This document shows positions 25,245 to 34,209 of a DNA stretch of 64,000 bases, in pieces. Made by a program: the position numbers and the translations under genes. Numbering within the stretch: the stretch's first letter is position 1; every line of letters starts with the position of its first letter. Source of the DNA: Acinetobacter sp. NIPH 298 (GTDB lineage Bacteria; Pseudomonadota; Gammaproteobacteria; Pseudomonadales; Moraxellaceae); the NCBI RefSeq assembly GCF_000369505.1, contig NZ_KB850055.1:1517706-1581705 (forward strand), read 5' to 3'. The notes under the pieces are model-generated. The model ran no database searches. It was not told the origin of the DNA and worked only from the letters and a program-made list of their open reading frames with translations.

Positions 25245-25992
25245 CTTCAATTTCTTCTAGTGACCGCAAAAATTTAATTGTATTAACAATACTATTAAAT
25301 ATAAATCTACTTTCTAATTTATTTAAGGTTCTATTATCGTGGGCAAGACTTTGATTATTCCTAACATCATTGAATGCTTCTAATATTGAAATATTACTTT
25401 TTAAGATCCTTTCCGTCATTAAGCTTTCTAAAGAGTTTCTACCTTTTAAACATTTGATGTATTCACCTAAAAGGCTATGCAATGGTTTATCCCTATGAGC
25501 TTCTATATTATTTTTCCCACACAAGTCTCTAATAAAATTAGTAGTAAAGGTGTGCAATCGATCGATAGTAGCTTCAGGATTACCACGCTCTAAGCTGCTT
25601 TTCATTTCCTCAATCAATAACTCTAAAGTTATGTTATTAAAATTTGAAATTTCGTTGATTCCAGTAATATCTGCCCCACTACTGATTAAACGTTCGGCAA
25701 TAGCTTGACAAGCTTGTATTAATTCAAGATTTTTAGTTGATAAGCCTGTGTCATAGTTAAAAAGAGCTCTAAGAACTGCTGCAACTAAAAAATCTTCTTC
25801 AATTTCCCAAAATGCACGTAATCGTTTTGCTTTAGAAGAACCATATAGAAAATATTTTTCTTCATTAATGTTTATGCCTAAATCCGAAAAGAACTCAGAA
25901 AATGTCCTGTCACTAAAATTCAAGACATAACCAGAATCCATTTCAAAAAGCTTTTCAAGTTTTTGCTTATCTGAATACGTTAGACTCGACAT
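25240..25992 (-). CDS. Abortive-infection C-terminal (Abi-C, HEPN-like) domain protein
   Basis: A 250-aa protein of the abortive infection family. The N-terminal part (about 1-85, including SSKAKRLRAFWEIEED and a following helix) is the module that often precedes Abi-C; the C-terminal part (about 130-245) contains NPEATIDRLHTF and ends with RNNQSLAHDN. Arg211-Asn and His218 fit the R-x(4-6)-H motif of HEPN ribonucleases. It is a lone gene between two core genes, flanked by hairpins. Its AT-rich, Ser/Asn/Leu-rich composition differs from acnB. A phage-defence role is inferred from the family, not shown. Confidence 0.75.
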   Translation of the reverse strand: MSSLTYSDKQKLEKLFEMDSGYVLNFSDRTFSEFFSDLGININEEKYFLYGSSKAKRLRAFWEIEEDFLVAAVLRALFNYDTGLSTKNLELIQACQAIAERLISSGADITGINEISNFNNITLELLIEEMKSSLERGNPEATIDRLHTFTTNFIRDLCGKNNIEAHRDKPLHSLLGEYIKCLKGRNSLESLMTERILKSNISILEAFNDVRNNQSLAHDNRTLNKLESRFIFNSIVNTIKFLRSLEEIEA

Positions 25993-26016
25993 TTATCATT
26001 TTTCCTTATAAAAAAA

Positions 26017-26040
26017 TAAGGGCTGATAACTCAGCCCTTA
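26017..26040 (-). terminator. Rho-independent terminator on the minus strand
   Basis: Arms TAAGGGCTGA and TCAGCCCTTA around a TAAC loop, with an A-run on the left that becomes a T-run on the minus strand. It lies between acnB and the Abi-C gene and insulates the latter. Confidence 0.85.
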
Positions 26041-26070
26041 CGATGCACTAAATCGACAGTTTGCGCTAGG

Positions 26071-26090
26071 GAAAAGCCTTTCGGCTTTTC
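26071..26090 (-). terminator. acnB terminator hairpin
   Basis: Arms GAAAAGCC and GGCTTTTC with a four-base loop, 15 bases downstream of the acnB stop. Together with the hairpin at 26017-26040 it makes a tandem terminator. Confidence 0.7.
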
Positions 26091-26104
26091 TTAATCCTAG
26101 CTCA

Positions 26105-28744
26105 TTAAGTCAATTGAGCAGCTTGGATTTTCTTGGTATCAACTTGATCAGCTTCTTTTGTATATTCGCTCATCTTGTCGAAGTTTAAGTATTTGTAGAT
26201 GTCAGCAGAAGCGCTGTCAATTTGCGACGCGTACTGTTGATATTCTTCTGGGCTTGGTAATTTGCCAAGAACAGCAGCTACAGATGCAAGCTCAGCAGAA
26301 GCTAAGTAAACGTTCGCACCTTGACCTAAACGGTTCGGGAAGTTACGAGTAGAAGTCGATACACATGTCGTGTTCGGTGCTACACGTGCTTGGTTACCCA
26401 TACACAATGAACAGCCCGGCATCTCAGTACGCGCACCAGCACGACCATAGATGTTATACATGCCTTCTTCCATCAACTGATGTTCGTCCATACGTGTTGG
26501 TGGAGCCAACCATAGACGAGTCGTTAATGAACCACTTGGTACTTTATCAAGTAACTGACCAGCCGCACGGAAGTGACCGATGTTAGTCATACAAGAACCG
26601 ATGAATACTTCATCAATTTTGTCGCCTTGAACGTCAGAAAGAAGCTTCGCATCATCTGGATCGTTCGGGCAGCAAAGGATTGGTTCTTTGATGTCAGCAA
26701 GATCGATTTCATACACTTTAGTGTATTCAGCATCAGCATCCGCTTTTAACAAGCTTGGGTTGTCCAACCACTTCTGCATGTTTTCTACACGACGAGCCAT
26801 CGTACGCGCATCGCCATAACCTTCAGCGATCATCCACTTCAACATGGTCATGTTTGAACGTAAGTATTCAGCAACTTTCTCTTCAGAAAGTGTGATTGAA
26901 CAGCCAGCAGCAGAACGTTCAGCAGACGCATCAGAAAGTTCGAATGCTTGCTCAACCGTCAAGTCATTTTCCATTTCTGTTAAGTCAATCTCAAGGATAC
27001 GACCAGAGAAGATGTTTTTCTTACCTTTCTTCTCTACAGTCAAATCACCTGCTTGAATCGCATAGTAAGGAATCGCATGTACAAGGTCACGTAAAGTAAT
27101 ACCAGGCTGCATTTTACCTTTGAACTTAACAAGGATAGATTCAGGCATATCCAGTGGCATAACACCTGTCGCAGCTGCGAAAGCAACAAGACCAGAACCC
27201 GCTGGGAATGAAATACCGATTGGGAAACGCGTGTGCGAGTCACCACCTGTACCAACGGTATCAGGAAGTAACATACGGTTTAACCAAGAGTGGATAATAC
27301 CGTCGCCTGGACGTAAAGATACACCACCACGGTTCATGATGAAGTCAGGTAATGTATGGTGAGTTGTTACATCAACTGGTTTTGGATATGCAGCAGTGTG
27401 ACAGAAAGACTGCATGACTAAGTCAGCAGAGAAGCCCAAGCAAGCTAAGTCTTTTAACTCATCACGCGTCATAGGACCCGTTGTATCTTGCGAACCAACA
27501 GTGGTCATCTTAGGTTCACAGTAAGTCCCCGGACGGATACCTTGACCTTCAGCTAAGCCACATGCGCGACCAACCATCTTCTGCGCTTGAGTAAAACCTT
27601 TACCTGTGTCAGCAGGTTGTACTGGCGTACGGAACAATGTAGAAGGTTCTAAACCTAATTCGTCACGTGCTTTTGAAGTCAAACCACGACCAATGATCAA
27701 GTTAATACGACCACCAGCACGTACTTCATCTAGAAGTACAGGCGTTTTGAGTTCTGCTTCTGAGATTTGTACGCCATCTTTGAATGCAGTTACTTTTGCA
27801 GCAGCATGGTCAATTTTCAATACAACTTCGTCGCCCATATTCATGTTGGCAACGTCGATTTCTACAGGTAACGCACCTGCATCTTCCATTGTATTGAAGA
27901 AAATTGGCGCGATTTTAGAACCTAAGCACACACCACCATCTTTTTTGTTTGGAATGTGTGGAAGTTCGTCACCAAAGAACCAAAGCACAGAGTTCGTTGC
28001 AGATTTACGAGATGAACCCGTACCAACAACGTCACCTACGTAAGCAACTTGGTTGCCTTTCGCGATCAAGTCTTTGATTTGGTTTAATGGACCAACTTCA
28101 CCTGGTTTTTCAGGGTTGATACCATCACGTTCGTTTTTAAGCATTGCATTCGCATGCAATGGAATGTCTGGACGACTCCAAGCATCTTGTGCAGGAGACA
28201 AGTCATCTGTGTTGGTTTCACCAGTGACTTTAAACACAGTGATTTTAATTTCTTCTGGAACGTCAGGACGGCTTGTGAACCATTCTGCATCAGCCCAAGA
28301 CTGTAAAACAGCTTTTGCATTTACATTGCCAGCTTTTGCTTTTTCAGCAACATCATGGAATGCATCAAATACAAGAAGCGTCTTTTTCAATGCTTCAGCA
28401 GCTAAACCAGCAAGTTCAGCATTGTCAAGAAGTTCAACAAGTGGTGCTACGTTATAACCACCAAGCATCGTACCAAGTAAGTAAACAGCACGTTCTTTAG
28501 TAATAAGTGGAGAAGTCGCTTCGCCTTTTGCAACCGCAGCTAAGAAAGCAGCTTTTACATAAGCAGCTTGGTCAACACCTGCTGGAACACGATTTTCAAG
28601 CAAATCTACTAAATATGCCTCTTCACCTGCCGGTGGGTTTTTTAATAATGCTACGAGTTCAGCAGTTTGAGCATCATCAAGTGGCTTCGGTGGGACTCCG
28701 AGTGCGGCACGTTCTGCAACGTGTTGGCGGTAAGCTTCTAGCAC
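26105..28744 (-). CDS. acnB: Aconitate hydratase B
   Basis: The main TCA-cycle aconitase (citrate to isocitrate), 879 aa, with a [4Fe-4S] cluster. Cluster cysteines lie in GSCMTNIGHFRAAG and MPGCSLCMGNQA near the C-terminus; the N-terminal HEAT-like domain (about 1-160) and the swivelling domain are typical of AcnB. The GTG start at 28744 is decided by a strong AGAGGA eight bases upstream. The enzyme is full-length compared with E. coli AcnB. The gene is monocistronic, ended by the hairpins at 26.0 kb. Confidence 0.97.
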   Translation of the reverse strand: MLEAYRQHVAERAALGVPPKPLDDAQTAELVALLKNPPAGEEAYLVDLLENRVPAGVDQAAYVKAAFLAAVAKGEATSPLITKERAVYLLGTMLGGYNVAPLVELLDNAELAGLAAEALKKTLLVFDAFHDVAEKAKAGNVNAKAVLQSWADAEWFTSRPDVPEEIKITVFKVTGETNTDDLSPAQDAWSRPDIPLHANAMLKNERDGINPEKPGEVGPLNQIKDLIAKGNQVAYVGDVVGTGSSRKSATNSVLWFFGDELPHIPNKKDGGVCLGSKIAPIFFNTMEDAGALPVEIDVANMNMGDEVVLKIDHAAAKVTAFKDGVQISEAELKTPVLLDEVRAGGRINLIIGRGLTSKARDELGLEPSTLFRTPVQPADTGKGFTQAQKMVGRACGLAEGQGIRPGTYCEPKMTTVGSQDTTGPMTRDELKDLACLGFSADLVMQSFCHTAAYPKPVDVTTHHTLPDFIMNRGGVSLRPGDGIIHSWLNRMLLPDTVGTGGDSHTRFPIGISFPAGSGLVAFAAATGVMPLDMPESILVKFKGKMQPGITLRDLVHAIPYYAIQAGDLTVEKKGKKNIFSGRILEIDLTEMENDLTVEQAFELSDASAERSAAGCSITLSEEKVAEYLRSNMTMLKWMIAEGYGDARTMARRVENMQKWLDNPSLLKADADAEYTKVYEIDLADIKEPILCCPNDPDDAKLLSDVQGDKIDEVFIGSCMTNIGHFRAAGQLLDKVPSGSLTTRLWLAPPTRMDEHQLMEEGMYNIYGRAGARTEMPGCSLCMGNQARVAPNTTCVSTSTRNFPNRLGQGANVYLASAELASVAAVLGKLPSPEEYQQYASQIDSASADIYKYLNFDKMSEYTKEADQVDTKKIQAAQLT

Positions 28745-28963
28745 AGTGTTATTCCTCTTCTTTAAAAAATTACTTGTAAGTTCCAGCTTTGTACAAGCTT
28801 TACAAGCAATATGGACAGCAAAATTTTACTAGACTTCGCGTTAAAAGTTAATGCAACTGCCGTATATCTACGTGATGACCATTATTTTATAGCGAAATGT
28901 TCATACCTTTTAAATACCGCTTTGGTCTTACTCGAAAGTCTAATAAAACATTACAAACATAAA

Positions 28964-28986
28964 AAAAGACAACAGCGTTGTCTTTT
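28964..28986 (-). terminator. Terminator of the 28998-29357 lipoprotein gene
   Basis: Arms AAAAGACAAC and GTTGTCTTTT with a three-base loop, preceded on the plus strand by an A-run, so the T-run is on the minus strand. Confidence 0.85.
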
Positions 28987-28997
28987 CGATTAACACA

Positions 28998-29357
28998 TTA
29001 AAATGACTTATAACTCGGTAGCTTATCGTGTGGAGTGGCTAAGCATTGATCCGTATATTGCTGCTTCAGTTTGTCGCGTATAGCCGCTGGATCTGCTTTT
29101 ATTTGATCTACAGGCATCGCATATACATTTTCAATAATTTCAAAGATAAATTTACGTGTTGTTTCATCTTCAATTTTGCCAGCATGTTCTGTTGCTTGCT
29201 TTTGCTCAATTCCATTTTGACGATCCAACGTAATAGAACGCGCTGCATTGCCGACACTAACACAATAGCCATGCCATTGTTCTTCGGGTGTTAATGGTTT
29301 TTTTTCAGCACAACCGACCAAAACTAAACCTATTGCAATCAACAAAACTTTTTTCAT
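28998..29357 (-). CDS. Small lipoprotein of unknown function
   Basis: A 119-aa lipoprotein with signal MKKVLLIAIGLVLVGC and lipobox Cys16, followed by AEKKPLTPEEQWHGYCVSVGNAA. It has two further Cys (in WHGYC and DQC), which may form a disulfide, and a helical mid-section (TRKFIFEIIENVYAMPVDQ). I know no characterised family. It is a monocistronic gene between acnB and tamB with its own terminator. The ATG at 29357 gives a clean signal; one two codons upstream is also possible. Confidence 0.75.
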   Translation of the reverse strand: MKKVLLIAIGLVLVGCAEKKPLTPEEQWHGYCVSVGNAARSITLDRQNGIEQKQATEHAGKIEDETTRKFIFEIIENVYAMPVDQIKADPAAIRDKLKQQYTDQCLATPHDKLPSYKSF

Positions 29358-29620
29358 GATCATACTACGGCTAATTTGATGCGCACATCATACTAAAACT
29401 GAATTATTTTGCAAAAGGACGCATTTAAAACTGACCTTTTAGCAATAAAAACATACAAATCCGTCACTACTATACATGGTATTGCCTGTGTTTTGGCATT
29501 TAACGCCACTTACAGTGATAAATCGTTCTCTATCTATAAACGATCATATTCTCATTCATATTCAAACATTCATTTTTAAGAATATGCCAAAGCTTGGTAG
29601 AAGTAACTATAAATAAAAAA

Positions 29621-29646
29621 ACCTGTTTTATTTACATAAAACAGGT
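29621..29646 (-). terminator. tamB terminator
   Basis: Arms ACCTGTTTTAT and ATAAAACAGGT around a four-base loop, with an A-run on the plus strand giving a minus-strand T-run. The region from 29364 to 29620 holds no gene that I can recognise. Confidence 0.85.
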
Positions 29647-29658
29647 CTGCTCTAAACT

Positions 29659-32600
29659 CTAGAATCGCCAATTATAGAAGACATCGATAGCTCGCTCTAA
29701 AGACTGGCTGGCCTCCAGATATAAGCGACGATTCATTTGATAACGTAAGGTCAACTTATTTACAGGGGTAAATACACCGATACCATAGCGGATAAACAGA
29801 TCTGGGGTGATATATCCTGTCAAACTGACTTGGGTATCATCGCCCGTTCCTTGTGCATCAAGTGCTAAGCCACTTAAACCAAAGGTTCGTCCAATTTGGT
29901 TGGTGAGTGCCCGTGTGCCACCCAAGCCCATACTAATACCCGCCGCGGCAATAGTATTATTGACATCCGACTTAAATCCTTCAGTATTACTTAGACCACT
30001 GCTGCCTTCATTGATACGCCCTGTCAATAACGCATTCAATGCTTCTTGCTCAGATAGTCCCGCATCGTTGTAGACTTGAATATTCGGAACAGTCGCGGTG
30101 CCTGTCACACGTATCCCAACCATACTACCTTGAACGGGCTTATTGGCATCAATGTCAAGGGTTGGATTTGCAAGTGGGCCATTAAAACGTGCAATCGCTC
30201 GATTTAGGTCTAAGCTTTGACCGTATGCTTCAATTTTTACTTTTTGACTGACACCAATTGCGCCATTGGCTCGCATGGCTGTTTCCAAACCACGTTGTGA
30301 TAAATGCAAACGCCCAACCAATGGAATATTACTTTCAAAACCTTGGAAAATAACTTGATTGCCCAACGTGAGGGTCATATCTGCACGAATATCCCACGGT
30401 TTCGATGCCTTTAAAGTTGCAAGCAAATCTTGTCCTTGATGAACAACGCGAACATCTGGTGAAAGCGTCACGACGTTTGCTGTTGATTCTGGCATAGAGA
30501 TTCGGGCACGAGGCACATCAATTGTACCTTTCAAACTTAATCGCTGGTCAAATGGATAAACATCTAGACTGAGATCTGGTTTAACAATTGCTGTAATCAT
30601 TGGAGCTTGGCGAACCAAGAGGTTGTCACCTTTTAAAGTCAGTGCCAAATGTGGTTTATCTTTCCAATCAAAGCTACCTTTCAACCGCCCAACGCCTTGA
30701 CCACTATTAAATGCACCATCAATACTTGCCGAGTCTTGGCGAATAGATGAATAAAGCTGCATATTGGTTAAATTTACAGGCAATGAAATCATACTGATTG
30801 CGCCATTTTTCAAACGCATTTCGCCTGTAAATTGTGGCTGAGTCAGTGTGCCATTAATTTTACCTGCAAGCGCTAATGTGCCTGCTATAGAACGTACATC
30901 TTTAATAAATGGTTTAAAGATTTTCAGTTGTACATCATCAAAAGCAATTTCTCCACGCATAGGCATACCCGTTTGAAATGGATCGACTACAACGTTGGCA
31001 TACCCAGTTCCAATATCAGGTGTCCTCATATCAACACGGAACAGAAGTCCATCATTGACACTTTTTGCAATTAAGCTTAACTCGTCATAGGTCACTGTCG
31101 TTGCAATATCTTGTGGATCTTCTGCGGCTAAACCAATCTCACCTTTGCGTGTCACTAAACGTGAATCTAATTTAGGGCGAGTACCTTTTACCCAAGATGC
31201 TTTTGCATAACCATTTAACTGTCCAGTTACAGCCAAACCTTCAGGCATAAACGCGGCAAAGTCTTTTAGATCGAGATCCTTAGTAATAAACGAAAAGCTT
31301 CCTTTTTCTTTACTAATACGAGCAGGTTGATCTAAACACAATTGGCTTTCAGCACTTTGCCAACAATGCTGACCGACATATAACTCAGATCGTGCTGTCG
31401 TATAGATAACAGGAGTATTTTGATTTTGGGCAAGATCAATGCGGCGCGAGTTGAGCCTTCCTTTCTGGATTTCACCTAGCCAATCATTGTTTTGATTAAA
31501 ACCACCAGCAAGCTGCACATAAAAATTGGTGTGCGCATTTTTACTTTCTAGTTTTAACAAATGCGCTTTTCGTGTGCCTGCTAAATTGATCGTTGCCTTT
31601 TCAATTTCACGTTTTCCGCTGCGTAAATGATCCAATGTTGCAGTCAATTGCGTTGCTGTTGTTTCTGAAGTTGGTAACTCACCTTGAACACGTAAAGATT
31701 TGATACTTGCTAAGTCACTGAAAGCAAAATTATCGACAGCTATATTTGCAGTCGCCTTAAGTCGTGGTTGTGACTGTACATTTAAACTGCCGTAAGCACG
31801 TCCACGTAAGCCAGGATATAACTCATATAATGCAGGTGCGTTTATCTTAAATTGTAAACTTTGTGCATTTCCAGTGGCTTGAAGTTGGTTCTGTCCATAA
31901 GCAAAAAATAAATTATTTGCTTCAAACTGCTGTGGTAAGAAACCAGTCTGATTGGAATCCAGCAACAAAGACAGATTACCACGACCGCGTACAGGCTTAT
32001 TGTTGAGAAAACCCGCCGCATTGAGTTCTCGAATATCAACGCGTTTCACTTGATCTGACCAAACGCCTTGCGTTTTTACATGACCTGAGAGTTCACCTTT
32101 AAGACTAGAAACAAAGTAATGAGGCTTAAATCGGACTAAAGATACTTCCATGTTCCAACCAAGCTTATCTTTAAGATCGACTTTACCTGTTGCAAACATT
32201 TTGCCTGCAACACCATCATGCTTTAACTCATTGATTTGAATCTCGGTCGGTGTTCCTGCAATATTAATCTTTAACAGCCCGTTGCCTTGATTCAAAGCAT
32301 TTAACGAACCATCATAATCTACCGAAAAACGTTTAAATCCACCGCCTGCCTGAACATCATCAAACATTAACGTCGTTGTACTTTTTCCTTTGAGCACAAT
32401 CGTTTCATTTTGATTGGCTTGAGCAAGTTGTCCTTTTAGATCAATATTTTCAAGTTGAATAATCTGTTGGTTCGGTTTTGCAAAACCAGACGCTTTGATT
32501 TCGCCATTCAGTAGATTTACAGGTGCTGCAGTCGCGACTGTTTGAGGATTAAAGTCTTGTGCTTTAAGTTGGGCTTGCCATGACAGTTGCTGCTTTTCAT

Positions 32601-34164
32601 GTGGTAATTTAACTGTCGCTTGTCCAATTAAGCTACCTTTATCCGCTTGATAAAGGAAATTTTCGACATTTAGAACATTCGATTTCAAATCAACTTTTGC
32701 ATCATATTTCCCTGCTGGCAATAAACCTTGCTCATTGGGACGTACAGTCGTTGTAAGATAAATGTCTTGTTGATCTTCTCTTAAGGTCACATTGGTTTGA
32801 CCTTCCGCGCTACTTAACCAACCAATATAAGGCATCGCTCGATCTATACCTTGCCAAGCAATATCTAACACCATCGGTTGAGGTTTATTATTTTTTGCTT
32901 CTGCCTGATTTAATTTAACCTGCCAAGTTTCGTACTTATCAAAGGCAAGCTGCGCATTGAGTGCTAACCCATTTTCCAACGAGCCTACAGCGCTTATATT
33001 TGCATCCAAGCTTGGCGGTAAAAAATCCTGCGCAATTTGCGGTAGCGTTTTGTCTTTTGGGTTTAAGCGATCTAATCGCCCTTTTATATCCCATGACACT
33101 TGTTCATTCCAATTTACAAAGCCTTTTAATCCAACCGATCCACCCATTAACTGACCATTAAAGTCTTGGATGTTGAGTTGATTTTTCAGGTCTGTTTCCA
33201 TGAGCGCATTATACTTGCCTTCGGGAAGTTGCTCACCTTTCAGGTCAGTATCCAAGCTCAAAATCAGTTTATCAATATCACCATTAAATCTAGCGATACC
33301 ATCTTTCGCAAAAAGTTTTTGCTCTTTCAATATCGGAAGATGATAGTTTTTGAATAATAGCGCCCCCTTCATAGGCACCTGATCACGTACAGGATGAATC
33401 ACAGCCCAACCCGTCAACAAATCTGGTGTATGGGTCGCCACACCTGCTCTTATGGTATCCAATGTACCTGTCGCCACGACCTTGATCGTCTCAACGTCAA
33501 TACTTTTTAGTGATGGAATAATCAGATCTGCTTTTAGATCTAAAGGATACTTACCATTAAAATCCATTTGACCTGTGGCATTTTTAACCGCCAAATACCC
33601 CATATCCATACGAGAGTCTTCAAACTCTAATTTCGTATCTGACCAAAGTGCATCTTTTAAATAAATATCATTAAAATCAATTTTTGCAGTTGTGGTCTTT
33701 ATTTCCAAATGATCTAAAGTAGCTTTATCAATACGAAGTACAAACGGAAGTTTGATTGGCGCAAAATCGAATGGTTTTCCTGATGGCGGCTTTTTATTTA
33801 TAACGATGAGGTTGGAAATATCCGCATGACTCAAATGCACCTCTTTATTTAAAATCGCACGCCAACCCAAAGAAACGTCTGCACGATCCAAAGAAACATC
33901 AACGGCCTCTAATTTCACCAAAACGTTTTTTAGAATAATGCCTCGTAATAAATTGCCACTTTCATATTCGTATTGAATTATTTTTTGGTTTTGTAGCACA
34001 CGATCGAGTAAAAAACGACTTCCCTTATCTGTTGACATCATCACAAATAATGAGCTGACCAAGAATAAAAGAATGAACAGCACCACCAGCACGATACTCC
34101 GAAGAATACGCCGTTCTCGTCTTGGTGCAGTTGGAGGTGTAAGTTGCTGGTCTGCTTCCGTCAT
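29659..34164 (-). CDS. tamB: Translocation and assembly module subunit TamB (AsmA-like, DUF490)
   Basis: A 1501-aa inner-membrane-anchored periplasmic protein that partners TamA in outer-membrane assembly and phospholipid transport. One N-terminal helix (about residues 22-45, SIVLVVLFILLFLVSSLFVMM) is followed by a very long beta-rich repeat region typical of the bridge-like AsmA superfamily. The C-terminal DUF490 domain ends with LYLEASQSLERAIDVFYNWRF, with a final aromatic residue. It lies 45 bases downstream of tamA on the same strand. The length is somewhat above E. coli TamB (1259 aa). Confidence 0.92.
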   Translation of the reverse strand: MTEADQQLTPPTAPRRERRILRSIVLVVLFILLFLVSSLFVMMSTDKGSRFLLDRVLQNQKIIQYEYESGNLLRGIILKNVLVKLEAVDVSLDRADVSLGWRAILNKEVHLSHADISNLIVINKKPPSGKPFDFAPIKLPFVLRIDKATLDHLEIKTTTAKIDFNDIYLKDALWSDTKLEFEDSRMDMGYLAVKNATGQMDFNGKYPLDLKADLIIPSLKSIDVETIKVVATGTLDTIRAGVATHTPDLLTGWAVIHPVRDQVPMKGALLFKNYHLPILKEQKLFAKDGIARFNGDIDKLILSLDTDLKGEQLPEGKYNALMETDLKNQLNIQDFNGQLMGGSVGLKGFVNWNEQVSWDIKGRLDRLNPKDKTLPQIAQDFLPPSLDANISAVGSLENGLALNAQLAFDKYETWQVKLNQAEAKNNKPQPMVLDIAWQGIDRAMPYIGWLSSAEGQTNVTLREDQQDIYLTTTVRPNEQGLLPAGKYDAKVDLKSNVLNVENFLYQADKGSLIGQATVKLPHEKQQLSWQAQLKAQDFNPQTVATAAPVNLLNGEIKASGFAKPNQQIIQLENIDLKGQLAQANQNETIVLKGKSTTTLMFDDVQAGGGFKRFSVDYDGSLNALNQGNGLLKINIAGTPTEIQINELKHDGVAGKMFATGKVDLKDKLGWNMEVSLVRFKPHYFVSSLKGELSGHVKTQGVWSDQVKRVDIRELNAAGFLNNKPVRGRGNLSLLLDSNQTGFLPQQFEANNLFFAYGQNQLQATGNAQSLQFKINAPALYELYPGLRGRAYGSLNVQSQPRLKATANIAVDNFAFSDLASIKSLRVQGELPTSETTATQLTATLDHLRSGKREIEKATINLAGTRKAHLLKLESKNAHTNFYVQLAGGFNQNNDWLGEIQKGRLNSRRIDLAQNQNTPVIYTTARSELYVGQHCWQSAESQLCLDQPARISKEKGSFSFITKDLDLKDFAAFMPEGLAVTGQLNGYAKASWVKGTRPKLDSRLVTRKGEIGLAAEDPQDIATTVTYDELSLIAKSVNDGLLFRVDMRTPDIGTGYANVVVDPFQTGMPMRGEIAFDDVQLKIFKPFIKDVRSIAGTLALAGKINGTLTQPQFTGEMRLKNGAISMISLPVNLTNMQLYSSIRQDSASIDGAFNSGQGVGRLKGSFDWKDKPHLALTLKGDNLLVRQAPMITAIVKPDLSLDVYPFDQRLSLKGTIDVPRARISMPESTANVVTLSPDVRVVHQGQDLLATLKASKPWDIRADMTLTLGNQVIFQGFESNIPLVGRLHLSQRGLETAMRANGAIGVSQKVKIEAYGQSLDLNRAIARFNGPLANPTLDIDANKPVQGSMVGIRVTGTATVPNIQVYNDAGLSEQEALNALLTGRINEGSSGLSNTEGFKSDVNNTIAAAGISMGLGGTRALTNQIGRTFGLSGLALDAQGTGDDTQVSLTGYITPDLFIRYGIGVFTPVNKLTLRYQMNRRLYLEASQSLERAIDVFYNWRF

Positions 34165-34209
34165 AATTAACCTAAATTTTTTTCGCTTTTAAAGGGTTAT
34201 AAAAAGTCT

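Noticed and set aside
27606..28457. Long open frames opposite acnB (145 and 134 codons)
   Set aside because: Shadow frames of acnB's strong codon bias; no ribosome site and no homology.
28811..28993. 60-codon frame upstream of acnB
   Set aside because: It crosses the acnB promoter region and a terminator hairpin; composition is not protein-like.
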